This document shows, in pieces, positions 25,561 to 33,684 of a DNA stretch of 64,000 nt; within the stretch, counting starts at the first letter, position 1, and each line of letters opens with the position of its first letter. Location of the stretch: NCBI RefSeq assembly GCF_015291705.1, contig NZ_CP030050.1, forward strand, positions 9,363,001 through 9,427,000, written 5' to 3'. Under the pieces are notes generated by a model that saw only the letters and a list, made by a program, of their open reading frames with translations, was not told the origin of the DNA and did no database searches. The translations under genes and the position numbers were made by a program. Origin of the DNA: Bradyrhizobium arachidis. Lineage in GTDB: Bacteria > Pseudomonadota > Alphaproteobacteria > Rhizobiales > Xanthobacteraceae.

Positions 25561-27114
25561 GTGCAGTTTCTATTCCGGGACCACCTTCTCGACACCGACC
25601 GGCGCGAGCTGAGCCGCGAGCAGGTTCCCGTGGCCGTGGAGCCGCAGGTTTTCGATCTCGTCGTCCACCTCATGGAAAATCGCGATCGCGTCGTCAGCAA
25701 GGACGAGCTGATCGACAAGATATGGCACGGGCGCAGCGTCTCCGAATCCACCTTGACCAGCCGGATCAACGCGGCGCGGAAGGCGATCGGCGACAGCGGC
25801 GCGAACCAGGCGCTGATCCGCACCATCGCGCGCAAAGGCTTCCGCTTCGTCGGCGACGTCCAGACCCAGTTCGGTGCGGCCGAGCCCGGCCGTGTCGCCG
25901 CAGTGCCGCAAATCATGCTAGCGCTGCCCGACCGGCCCGCAATCGCGGTGCTGCCCTTCACCAACATGAGCGGCGATCGCGAGCAGGATTATTTCTCGGA
26001 CGGCATCAGCGAGGACATCATCACCGCGCTGTCGAAGCTGCGCTGCTTCTTCGTGGTCGCGCGCAACTCCTCCTTCGTCTACAAGGGCCGTGCCGTGCAC
26101 ATCCACGAGGTCGCGCGCGAGCTCGGCGTACGCTACGTGCTCGAAGGCAGCGTGCGGCGGAGCGGCGAGCGCCTGCGCATCTCGGCGCAGCTCAACGACG
26201 TCTCGACCGGCAGCCATCTCTGGGCCGAGCGCTATGACCGCGAGCTCGCCGACATTTTCGCCGTGCAGGACGAGATCACCGAGGCGATCGTCGCCGCGAT
26301 CGAGCCGCAGCTCTATGCCGCCGAGAGCTTTCGCGCCCAGCAGAAGCCGCCGGGCAGTCTCGATGCCTGGGACCTCGTGATGCGCGCCCTGTCGCATTAC
26401 TGGCGGATCACGCGCGAGGACAATGCCGTCGCGCAAGGCCTGCTGGAAAAGGCTGTTGCGATCGATCCCGCCTATGGCAAGGCGCTCGGCCTGTTCGCAA
26501 CCAGCCACATCTTCGGCGCGCATATGGGCTGGGCCGACATGGCCATGACCGTGCCGGTCGCCGAGCGCGCCGCGGTCGCGGCGGTGGCGGCCGATCGCGA
26601 GGACGCCTGGGCCCATCATGGCCTCGCTTACACCTATTTATTCCGCCGCCGCTTCGACGATGCGCTGGCGGCGTTCGAGATGGCCTTGCGGCTCAATCCG
26701 AATTTCGCGATGGCGCACGCCTTCCACGGCGTGACGCTGTGCTACGCGGGACGATGGCAGGACGGCGATGCCGCCGCGCGCCGCGCGCTGCGGCTCAGTC
26801 CGCGCGATCCGCTGGCGGCGATCTATTGCGGCGTTGTCGCCTATGCCCAGTTCATCGGCCGCAACTATGAGGCATCCATGCAGATGGCGCGGGAATCGAT
26901 GCGGCAACGCGCCGATTTCGTCGGCGCCCATCGCGTGCTGACGGCGGCGGCCGGCATGTCGGGCGATCCCGAGCTCGCGGCCTCCGCGCTGCAAGGCCTG
27001 AACCGCGCCCAGCCCGGCATCTCGCTCGCCTGGATCACACGCGAGCTGCCGATGCTGCGGGCCGAGGATCGCGAGCACTATCTGGAAGGATTGCGGCGGG
27101 CGGGAATGCGGTAG
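25561..27114 (+). CDS. winged-helix / TolB-like / TPR regulator, paralog A
   Basis: A 517-residue protein with a GTG start. Residues 1-100 form an OmpR/CadC-type winged helix (VEPQVFDLVVHLMENRDRVVSKDELIDKIW...ARKGFRFVG). About 118-260 is the TolB-N/FlgO-like segment (DRPAIAVLPFTNMSGDREQDYFSDGISEDIITALSKL, LEGSVRRSGERLRISAQLND). About 270-510 holds TPR-like repeats. Such proteins are often labelled adenylate cyclase but no cyclase domain is present here. There is no membrane helix, so it is cytoplasmic. A closely similar paralog lies at 28775, beyond a GFA gene and mddA on the other strand. Confidence 0.8.
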   Translation: MQFLFRDHLLDTDRRELSREQVPVAVEPQVFDLVVHLMENRDRVVSKDELIDKIWHGRSVSESTLTSRINAARKAIGDSGANQALIRTIARKGFRFVGDVQTQFGAAEPGRVAAVPQIMLALPDRPAIAVLPFTNMSGDREQDYFSDGISEDIITALSKLRCFFVVARNSSFVYKGRAVHIHEVARELGVRYVLEGSVRRSGERLRISAQLNDVSTGSHLWAERYDRELADIFAVQDEITEAIVAAIEPQLYAAESFRAQQKPPGSLDAWDLVMRALSHYWRITREDNAVAQGLLEKAVAIDPAYGKALGLFATSHIFGAHMGWADMAMTVPVAERAAVAAVAADREDAWAHHGLAYTYLFRRRFDDALAAFEMALRLNPNFAMAHAFHGVTLCYAGRWQDGDAAARRALRLSPRDPLAAIYCGVVAYAQFIGRNYEASMQMARESMRQRADFVGAHRVLTAAAGMSGDPELAASALQGLNRAQPGISLAWITRELPMLRAEDREHYLEGLRRAGMR

Positions 27115-27133
27115 GCGCTACACTGACGGTGCA

Positions 27134-27277
27134 CCCTCTCCCCTTGTGGGAGAGGGTGGATTCGATGCGACGCATCGAAGCCGGGTGAGGGGTTTCTATC
27201 CTCGCGAGCGGTCTTGCATGTGTAGAGGGGCCCCTCATCCGGCGCTTCGCGCCACCTTCTCCCACAAGGGGAGAAGG
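27134..27277. repeat. long palindromic intergenic repeat
   Basis: Arms CCCTCTCCCCTTGTGGGAGAG and CCTTCTCCCACAAGGGGAGAAGG with inner hairpins GATGCGACGCATC and GGCGCTTCGCGCC and the GGTGAGGGG/CCCCTCATCC pair. Same architecture as 7687-7830. Between convergent genes, so it may block read-through from both. Confidence 0.75.
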
Positions 27278-27290
27278 AAGGACGGAGCCC

Positions 27291-27713
27291 CTACTCCTGC
27301 ATCATCTCGCCGCTGCCGCCGAACTCGGCGGGAAAGTCCTTCAGCTTGGGCAGGCCGTCGCGCATCGGCAGCACCGTCTCGGCATAGTTGACGTGGACGC
27401 CGGGCGTGAACGCCAGCGTCGGGATGGTCGCAGTGAAGACGTCGATCAGGTCGAGCGGCGGATGGTTGGTCATGAGATGGCCGCCGCACTTCCTGCAATA
27501 TTTGCGCTGGCTGAGCGGCGTCTTCACAAAAGTCTCGACGTGCTGGGCGCCTTCGGTGATGCGCACCGCTTCGGGCTTCCACAGGCTGAACGCGTTTACC
27601 GGTCCGCCCGACCACGAGCGGCAGGAGCGGCAATGGCAATAGCCCATCGCCGCCGGCTCCCCCGTGACCTCGATCGTGACCGCGCCACAGAAGCAGTTTC
27701 CGACATGTTTCAT
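27291..27713 (-). CDS. GFA/CENP-V-family zinc-binding protein
   Basis: A 140-residue protein of the glutathione-dependent formaldehyde-activating (GFA) family. Zinc ligands are C7 and C9 (NCFCGAV), C26, C28, C31 (CHCRSC) and C71/C74 (YCRKCGGH). Members may bind S-hydroxymethylglutathione or act as S-lyases; most are uncharacterised. ATG at 27713 has GGAG eight bases upstream; the longer frame to 27815 is rejected. Neighbour of a thiol methyltransferase gene, so a role in thiol or one-carbon chemistry is possible but inferred. Confidence 0.85.
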   Translation of the reverse strand: MKHVGNCFCGAVTIEVTGEPAAMGYCHCRSCRSWSGGPVNAFSLWKPEAVRITEGAQHVETFVKTPLSQRKYCRKCGGHLMTNHPPLDLIDVFTATIPTLAFTPGVHVNYAETVLPMRDGLPKLKDFPAEFGGSGEMMQE

Positions 27714-27852
27714 TGGGTCGTCTCCATTGAGAATGAGATTTTGTGAGGCGAGCAGGCGGCCTGTTGCCACTCTCCTCGTTCGTTGAAGAAGGGGCGAAGA
27801 GACGCCGCCGCGCATCCTCCTTTCGGAGGACGCGCGCGGATGGACGCGAAGC

Positions 27853-28641
27853 CTATACTGACCGGCGCCAGGGAATAAGCATCGACACCCGTTGTTTGTA
27901 CTGCCGGTATTCGTCGCCGAAGAGGCCGATGAGATCGTGCTCCTCCAGCGCGATGCCGACGAAGATGTAGATCGTGGTCACGGCCGCGAACAGCAGGTGG
28001 CCGACGGTCATGACCGGCGCCGCCCAGAACGCGATGATGAAGCCGAGATAGATCGGATGACGGACGAACTTGTAGAGCATCGGCGTCTTGAAGCGCAGCG
28101 CCTCCTCCTTCTTGCCGACGAGATGGTTGGTCACCTGGCGGAGGCCGAACAATTCGAAATGATTGATCATGCAGGTGCTCATGAACACCAGCACCCAGCC
28201 GGCAAACGACAGCGTGACCAGCGTCACGGCAAGGTCCGGATTGTCGACATCCCATACGACCGTCGGGAGCGGACGCCACTGCCAGAACAGGAGCAGCAAT
28301 GACAGGCTCGCGAACAGGACGTAGGTCGAGCGCTCGACCGGCTTGGGGACGAATTGCGTCCACCATGCCTTGAAGCGCTGGCGCGCCATCACGCTGTGCT
28401 GAACGGCAAACAGGGACATCAGCAGCAGGTTGATGATGACGGCCTCGGCCGTCGGCGTGTCGGTTCCGGTGTCGATCGTCTTCGGCACCACCAGCCCCAT
28501 CACGAAGCCGATAGCGTAGAGAATGGTGACGAAAAACACGAGATATGCCGCAATTCCGTACAGAAAGGCGATGAACTTGAAAATGCGTGAGCCCGCAATG
28601 TCCGGGCCGATCGAATGAACCTGGTGATCAATTTGGGTCAT
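27853..28641 (-). CDS. mddA: methanethiol S-methyltransferase-like membrane protein (NnrU/ICMT family)
   Basis: A 262-residue membrane protein with about six helices. The C-terminal part has the isoprenylcysteine-methyltransferase-like SAM-binding signature FVRHPIYLGFIIAFWAAP and the closing EEHDLIGLFGDEYRQYKQRV. This matches MddA, which methylates methanethiol to dimethyl sulfide and was described in Pseudomonas and Bradyrhizobium. NnrU-like relatives make the assignment probable, not certain. Same strand as the GFA gene 139 bases downstream; divergent from paralog B of the regulator pair. Confidence 0.75.
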   Translation of the reverse strand: MTQIDHQVHSIGPDIAGSRIFKFIAFLYGIAAYLVFFVTILYAIGFVMGLVVPKTIDTGTDTPTAEAVIINLLLMSLFAVQHSVMARQRFKAWWTQFVPKPVERSTYVLFASLSLLLLFWQWRPLPTVVWDVDNPDLAVTLVTLSFAGWVLVFMSTCMINHFELFGLRQVTNHLVGKKEEALRFKTPMLYKFVRHPIYLGFIIAFWAAPVMTVGHLLFAAVTTIYIFVGIALEEHDLIGLFGDEYRQYKQRVSMLIPWRRSV

Positions 28642-28724
28642 AGAACGCTCCGTTGTGCCGAGGAATCGGCACTATTTGGTCTTCGCACCATGCCGGATCG
28701 GCCCGCCAGAGACTTTCGCGGAGG

Positions 28725-28768
28725 GTTGATTTTCGCCTGAGACGACTTTGATTTTTGCTTGAGACGAC
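28725..28768 (+). promoter_or_regulatory. two 22-base tandem repeats just upstream of regulator B
   Basis: Two adjoining 22-base units (28725-28746 and 28747-28768) agree at 19 of 22 positions; each has the pattern TTGATTTT(C/T)GC(C/T)TGAGACGAC. They end six bases before the GTG start at 28775. A 22-base period equals two helical turns, suiting a winged-helix dimer. Possible autoregulatory site between mddA and the regulator gene. Confidence 0.45.
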
Positions 28769-28774
28769 AGAAAC

Positions 28775-30325
28775 GTGCGATTCCTCTTTGAAAACAACGT
28801 GCTCGACGGCGACCTACGGGAACTGACCTGTGACGGCGCAGCCGTGCCGCTGCAGCCGCAGGTGTTCGATCTGCTACTTTATCTGGTCGCGCAGCGCGCC
28901 CGCGTCGTCACCAAGGATGACCTGATCAGCGCGATCTGGAGCGACCGAATCGTCTCGGATTCCGCACTGAACAGCCGGATCAACGCCGCGCGCAAGGCGA
29001 TTGGCGACGACGGTGCGGCGCAGCGGCTGATCAAGACCATCCCGCGCAAGGGCTTCCGTTTCGTCGGCGAGGTCCGGGAGGAATCGGCGGCGCCATCGGC
29101 GCCGGCCGAGCCCGCCCCCGCCCGGCCGCGCACTGCTGCGGACCGGCCGGCGATCGCGGTGCTGGCCTTCGAGAACATGAGCGGCGATCCCGCGCAGGAC
29201 TATTTCGGCGACGGCATCAGCGAGGACATCCTCACCGCGCTGTCGAAACAGCGCTGGTTCATGGTGATCGCCCGCAACTCGTCCTTCACCTACAAGGGAC
29301 GCGCGGTCCATATCAGGCAGATTGCCGAGGAACTCGGCGTCCGCTACGTCGTCGAAGGCAGCGTGCGCAAGGCCGACACTCGCGTGCGCATCACCGCGCA
29401 GCTCAACGATGCCGCGTCGGGCAGCCATCTCTGGGCCGAGCGCTACGATCGCGAGCTGGTCGACGTCTTCGCCGTGCAGGACGAGATCACCAACGCGATC
29501 GCCGCGGCGATCGAGCCGCAGATCCACGCGGCCGAGAATTTCCGCAACCGGCGCAAGCCGCCCGCGAGCCTGGACGCCTGGGACCTCCTGATGCGGGCGC
29601 TGTCGCATTACTGGCGGGTGACGCGGCAGGATCACGAGGCCGCGCAGGCGCTGCTCGAGCGCGCGGTCGGGATCGATCCGAACTACGGCCAGGCATTGTC
29701 GGTGCTGGCGGCCAACCACATGTTCGGCGTGCATCTCGGCTGGGCCGAACTTGCCAGTGTGGCGCCGGCCGCGGAGGCCGCCGCGCTCAGTGCGGTGCGC
29801 TGCGACCACGAGGATGCCTGGGCGCATGCCGCGCTCGGCAGCGTGTTCTTCTCGACCCGCAGGCTTTCGAACGCGCTGTCCGAGTTCGAGCAGGCGCTCG
29901 CGCTCAATCCGAACTTCTCGCTGGCGCAGGGCTATTACGCGCTGGCGCTGTCCTATGCCGGACGCTCACGGGACTCGTTCGACGCGGCGCAGCGGGCGAT
30001 CCGGCTTTCGCCGCGCGATCCATCGCTGGCGATCTATTACGGCATCGCCGGCTATGCCCGCTTCACCGAGCGGCACTATGACGAGGCCATCGCGCTCGCG
30101 CGCGAGGCGATCCGCTACCGCGGCGACCTCACCGGCGCCTACCGCGTGCTCGCGGTATCCGCCGGCATGATCGGCGACAGCGCGCTGGCGGAGAGCGCGT
30201 TGGGCGAGCTGCGCCGCACCCAGCCGGGCATCTCGCTGCACTGGATCGCGACGCAGCTGCCCTGGGCCACCGAGGCCGACCGCGAGCATTATCTGGAAGG
30301 GTTCCGGCGAGCGGGGTTGCGGTGA
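28775..30325 (+). CDS. winged-helix / TolB-like / TPR regulator, paralog B
   Basis: A 516-residue GTG-started protein, similar along its whole length to the gene at 25561. Winged helix at 1-100 (VPLQPQVFDLLLYLVAQRARVVTKDDLISAIW), TolB-N/FlgO-like segment at about 118-260 (DRPAIAVLAFENMSGDPAQDYFGDGISEDILTALSKQ), TPR-like C-terminus ending ADREHYLEGFRRAGLR. The linker around residues 105-118 (APAEPAPARPR) is the main divergence. It reads away from mddA. The repeats upstream suggest self-control or control of mddA. Confidence 0.8.
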   Translation: MRFLFENNVLDGDLRELTCDGAAVPLQPQVFDLLLYLVAQRARVVTKDDLISAIWSDRIVSDSALNSRINAARKAIGDDGAAQRLIKTIPRKGFRFVGEVREESAAPSAPAEPAPARPRTAADRPAIAVLAFENMSGDPAQDYFGDGISEDILTALSKQRWFMVIARNSSFTYKGRAVHIRQIAEELGVRYVVEGSVRKADTRVRITAQLNDAASGSHLWAERYDRELVDVFAVQDEITNAIAAAIEPQIHAAENFRNRRKPPASLDAWDLLMRALSHYWRVTRQDHEAAQALLERAVGIDPNYGQALSVLAANHMFGVHLGWAELASVAPAAEAAALSAVRCDHEDAWAHAALGSVFFSTRRLSNALSEFEQALALNPNFSLAQGYYALALSYAGRSRDSFDAAQRAIRLSPRDPSLAIYYGIAGYARFTERHYDEAIALAREAIRYRGDLTGAYRVLAVSAGMIGDSALAESALGELRRTQPGISLHWIATQLPWATEADREHYLEGFRRAGLR

Positions 30326-30334
30326 GGCACCCTC

Positions 30335-30365
30335 CCTTACCCTCCTCCTCCGGGGGAGGGTAAGG
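30335..30365. terminator. 11-bp hairpin between convergent genes
   Basis: CCTTACCCTCC (30335-30345) and GGAGGGTAAGG (30355-30365) pair perfectly with a nine-base loop, between the 3' ends of regulator B and the alpha/beta hydrolase gene. No T-run follows. Probably a bidirectional transcription barrier derived from the intergenic repeat family. Confidence 0.5.
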
Positions 30366-30371
30366 ACGCAC

Positions 30372-31211
30372 TCACACCTCCGACGCAAACGCGTCGAGCA
30401 GCGCGTTGAAGGCGTCGGCCTTCTCCCATTGGGTAGAATGGCCGGCGCCGGCGACGATCTGGACTGCGCCGCGCCACAGCGTCGGCGCGGTCAGGCGCTG
30501 GAGATAGCCGAGATCGACGATCTGCTCCTCGCCGCCCTGCACGATCGCCAGCGGAACCTTCAGGTTGCGGACGATCTCGACCTCGTCGGCGAGGCCGCCT
30601 CCTTGCGCAACGGCGCCGAGGCAGGCGCGGGCATTGCCGTCGGTCCTGCGAAAATCCTCAACAACGAAATCGGGCACCGGCGCATAGCCGGGCGCGAAGG
30701 CCGTATGCACCCATTCCGCGATCTGGGCCTCGGTCGGCGCAGCCGTGAAGGCGGTGGGCGAGAGGTTCTTGAATCCGGCAAAACCCTGCGGTCCGCTGCC
30801 GACCGGCGGCGTGCCGAAGATCATCAGGCCCGCGGCCATGGGCAGCAAGGCTGCCGCGTTGAGCACGGCGTGACCACCAAGGCTCCAGCCGACGACCACC
30901 GCATTCCTGAGATTGAGCTCGCGCGCCACGGCCGCGATCGCCGCGGCATAGCCGCGGCCGGAATAATCGTTCGCGGGGTTTGGCGGCGGCGAGGAATGGC
31001 CATGTCCGGGCAGATCGATCGCGATGATGCGATACTTGGCCCCAAGCGGGCCCTGCAACTGCTTCTGCCAGATGTGCGACGAGGAGGAATTGCCGTGGAT
31101 GAGGAGGATCGGACGCCCCTCACCTGCGCTTTCAAAACCCGCGATGGTCTGCGCGCCGATCTTCAAGTGCAAGGGGCGCAATTCTGGATTCGGAAACGGC
31201 TGGTCGCTCAT
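30372..31211 (-). CDS. alpha/beta-hydrolase
   Basis: A 279-residue alpha/beta-hydrolase. Oxyanion-hole motif LLIHGNSSSSHIW, nucleophile elbow VVGWSLGGHAV (Ser), a late acidic residue in VQGGEEQIVD and the catalytic His in AGAGHSTQWE. No signal peptide, so cytoplasmic. Substrate not predictable. ATG at 31211 (MSDQPFPNPEL) is preferred; an in-frame ATG at 31259 would add 16 residues without similarity to the fold. Confidence 0.85.
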   Translation of the reverse strand: MSDQPFPNPELRPLHLKIGAQTIAGFESAGEGRPILLIHGNSSSSHIWQKQLQGPLGAKYRIIAIDLPGHGHSSPPPNPANDYSGRGYAAAIAAVARELNLRNAVVVGWSLGGHAVLNAAALLPMAAGLMIFGTPPVGSGPQGFAGFKNLSPTAFTAAPTEAQIAEWVHTAFAPGYAPVPDFVVEDFRRTDGNARACLGAVAQGGGLADEVEIVRNLKVPLAIVQGGEEQIVDLGYLQRLTAPTLWRGAVQIVAGAGHSTQWEKADAFNALLDAFASEV

Positions 31212-31289
31212 ATTGCCCCCGGCATGGTTCTCGATGTTGATTGCGAACCAATCTGGCATGCCGGACCCAACAGCGCCACCGCAGGTCCG

Positions 31290-31859
31290 CTACTTCGCCT
31301 TTACCTGGATCGGCTTCGGCGCCGGCACAGCGGCCCATTCCTTGTCCGCGCGGGGGCCGGTGAGATCACCGGTCAGGCCGACGAGCTGGCCGGGCAGCAC
31401 GTCGAGCGTCTGCTGCCAGGTCTGGGTCTGGCACAGGAACTTTATGAGACAGCCCTTGAGCTTGAGGCGGTCGGGAGACTCGCGCCAGAGCGAGACCGAA
31501 TAGAACTTGCCGTCTTCGGCATTATAGATTTCGCCGGCAAACCGTCCCTCGGCCGTCGCCTGCAGGCCCATGATGAGCTGATGACCGAGCAGCGCGCGGG
31601 CACGCTGGTCGGGATCCGGATTCTGGCTGTCGCGATAGGGCTGGCCGCGCTTGTCGGCCGGCTCCTTCATCCAGACGATGAAGCCGCAGATGCGATCGCG
31701 CGAGGGACCGCAGCGCTCGAGCCGGATGCGGGCGCGGCCGTCCTCGACCAGCCAGGTGCCGCTCGGATCAGGCGGCGCGGCGGCGCCGGCGCGGCCGCCA
31801 AAAGCCATCAGCACGATCGTGATCACGATGCGCAGCACGAAACGAAGCAAGAAATTCAT
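31290..31859 (-). CDS. exported DUF2147-like protein
   Basis: A 189-residue protein with an N-terminal hydrophobic segment (MNFLLRFVLRIVITIVLMAFGGRAGAAA). The mature domain SGTWLVEDGRARIRLERCG...GFIVWMKEP...YSVSLWRESPDRLKLKGCL fits DUF2147 (small periplasmic beta-rich proteins of unknown role). ATG at 31859 has AAAGG at good spacing; a GTG three codons earlier is possible. Fifth-position cysteines in LERCG, DRICG, KGCLIKFLCQ may form disulfides. Confidence 0.75.
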   Translation of the reverse strand: MNFLLRFVLRIVITIVLMAFGGRAGAAAPPDPSGTWLVEDGRARIRLERCGPSRDRICGFIVWMKEPADKRGQPYRDSQNPDPDQRARALLGHQLIMGLQATAEGRFAGEIYNAEDGKFYSVSLWRESPDRLKLKGCLIKFLCQTQTWQQTLDVLPGQLVGLTGDLTGPRADKEWAAVPAPKPIQVKAK

Positions 31860-31891
31860 CAATGGCACCTTTCGTTGGATGGGTCGCAGCG

Positions 31892-32548
31892 TCAGTTCAG
31901 TTGCGTCATCAGCGCGTCGGCGCCCTTGTCGAGGCCGGCGGTAGCGGCCGCGAGCGCACCTGCGGTGGCCTTGATGTCGTAGGCGCCGGGATATTGCTTG
32001 GTGACGTAGGCGCTGATCAGCCTGGAGGTCGTGGCGTCGAAGATCTCGACGCCGTAGATGACCGAGCCGGTCAGCATGCCCTCGCCGTCGCGCGCGGCCT
32101 GCACGCCGTTATAAACCGCGCCGGCCATGTCGAAGCGGGAGAGTGTACCCAGCACCGGCGTGTTGGTGACGGCGCCGGTGAGCGTCAGCCTGATCCGCAG
32201 CGTGTTCGGCCCGCGCTCGCGCACCAGCGCGAAGCGGCCGCGCAGCCGGTCGGCGAAGCAATTCTGCATGTAGGCGGCGAGCGTCGCCTTGTCCCTGTTG
32301 GACATGTCGCCGAACTGGTGATCCTTGCCGCGATAGATCACGACCGGATCGAGGATCACTTTATTATAGGCGCGCCAGTCGACCGGCGTGGAATAGCGAT
32401 AGGGCACACGCCCGTCCGACTTGTCCGGCGCCATGTAGGCCGACGACGCCATTTCAGAATAGGGCACCGGCGCGACCGTGGCGCAGCCGGCTGCGGCCGC
32501 GCAACGCACCAGCGTTCCCAGACCGCGCAACGCGATCGAGCGATCCAT
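31892..32548 (-). CDS. DUF3313-like lipoprotein
   Basis: A 218-residue protein with a lipoprotein-type leader; AAGC puts the lipidated cysteine at C22. The mature domain begins PYSEMASSAYMAPDKSDGR and includes YNKVILDPVVIYRG and LRIRLTLTGAVTN, features of DUF3313. Function of the family is unknown; outer- or inner-membrane anchoring is predicted. AGGAG precedes the ATG at 32548. It is followed by the DUF2147 gene 32 bases downstream, so the two may be cotranscribed. Confidence 0.7.
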   Translation of the reverse strand: MDRSIALRGLGTLVRCAAAAGCATVAPVPYSEMASSAYMAPDKSDGRVPYRYSTPVDWRAYNKVILDPVVIYRGKDHQFGDMSNRDKATLAAYMQNCFADRLRGRFALVRERGPNTLRIRLTLTGAVTNTPVLGTLSRFDMAGAVYNGVQAARDGEGMLTGSVIYGVEIFDATTSRLISAYVTKQYPGAYDIKATAGALAAATAGLDKGADALMTQLN

Positions 32549-32618
32549 TCCAGACTCCTCTAGCGGCTTTTGTGAAAGGCCGATTTTGAACAAGGCCTTA
32601 GGAAAAGACTCGGTGACC

Positions 32619-32648
32619 GCAGCCGCGTGTGGGACCAGACGCGGCTGC
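32619..32648. repeat. 10-bp inverted repeat upstream of lipoprotein gene
   Basis: GCAGCCGCGT (32619-32628) and ACGCGGCTGC (32639-32648) are perfectly inverted around a ten-base loop. It could be a hairpin in the leader of the DUF3313 gene or the end of TetR transcription. Confidence 0.4.
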
Positions 32649-32729
32649 GGCGCTCACCATCGCCGGCCCGGGGCTTCGTCCGGGGCCAATTCGGAAGCCT
32701 CGGGCCGTCTCAGTGTTTCGATTTATAAA

Positions 32730-32743
32730 ACCGACCAGTTGGT
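32730..32743. promoter_or_regulatory. palindromic operator candidate (TetR type)
   Basis: ACCGACCAGTTGGT is a near-perfect palindrome with half-site ACC(G/A)AC and lies in an AT-rich setting between the TetR gene and the DUF3313 lipoprotein gene. Size and symmetry fit a TetR-family operator. Binding by the adjacent regulator is inference. Confidence 0.45.
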
Positions 32744-32829
32744 TTGTAAAGTCGCAAAATGACAGCCTGACGCCTTTGGCCGCAGGCGCGGCTTTGTGCA
32801 GGTCATGGCAAGGTTTCGTTAACGATGAA

Positions 32830-33468
32830 TCAGGCGCGCTTGCGCCGGGTTGCGGCCTTTGCCGCCGATGGCGCCGCGGATTTGGTGCTGCGCGTAGTGG
32901 CCGGCTGCTCGAGGCCGGTCCATTGCGCGTCATCGAGCAGACGCGCGAACAGCCGCTGGTGCTCGTCCTTGCCGAGCGGCGACATGCCGAACAGCGAGCT
33001 CAGCAGCAGCCCCATCGCGCCGGCCCAGCGCAGCATCGCTAGATCGGGATCGGCGGCCTCGTCCCTGATCGCCGCCATCCGCTCCATCTCGCGCTCGCGC
33101 GGCAGCGCCATCAGGCGGGGATTCTCGACCATGGCCGCAACCAGCGCCAGCGCGGCGGAATTCGGCGAGGTCGCGGCTTCGCGCACGGTGGCAAGCTGGG
33201 TCGCCAGATTGGGATTGGCAGAGGTCTTGCTTACCTTCGCCATGTAGGCTGTCGAGAATTCCTCGAAATGCGCCATCTGCCGCTCGAGCAACGCCTTCAG
33301 CACCGCCTCCTTGGTGCGGAACTGATGCATCACGCCGCCCTTGCTGAGGCCGCTCTCGCGCGCGATCGCGTCGAGCGTCAGCCGGCCGGGGCCGTCGCGC
33401 GCGATGATCGCGATGGCCGCTTCGAGCGCGGCATTGCGGGATCGTTCGGAGCGGGTGGCGTTATCCAT
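32830..33468 (-). CDS. TetR-family transcriptional regulator
   Basis: A 212-residue regulator. The N-terminal HTH is GRLTLDAIARESGLSKGGVMHQFRTKEAVLKALLERQ, the sub-type with GGVMHQFRTK often assigned to TetR_C_37-like proteins. The C-terminus ends in a long basic tail (STKSAAPSAAKAATRRKRA). ATG at 33468 begins MDNATRSERSRNAAL; the frame is open to 33750 but the extra part is low-complexity. Divergent from the oligopeptide transporter operon 216 bases away and upstream of the lipoprotein gene; either may be its target. Confidence 0.85.
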   Translation of the reverse strand: MDNATRSERSRNAALEAAIAIIARDGPGRLTLDAIARESGLSKGGVMHQFRTKEAVLKALLERQMAHFEEFSTAYMAKVSKTSANPNLATQLATVREAATSPNSAALALVAAMVENPRLMALPREREMERMAAIRDEAADPDLAMLRWAGAMGLLLSSLFGMSPLGKDEHQRLFARLLDDAQWTGLEQPATTRSTKSAAPSAAKAATRRKRA

Positions 33469-33684
33469 GGCCGACTTGTCTCCGTGACAAGACAATGAAT
33501 CAAGTGAAAACGGGACGCGCTGTACATTTTTTGTGCGAACGCTGTCGAGACTTTCATCTTGCGGCGCCGAACGGGACTGTGTGAGCCTCGATATTGGATG
33601 GGGACTGGGATGGGCCGGCCGCGGCTTCGCGCGCGAGGACGTTGCGAAGCATCTGCGGCTGGTCTCGCTTGAGAAAGATACGAC

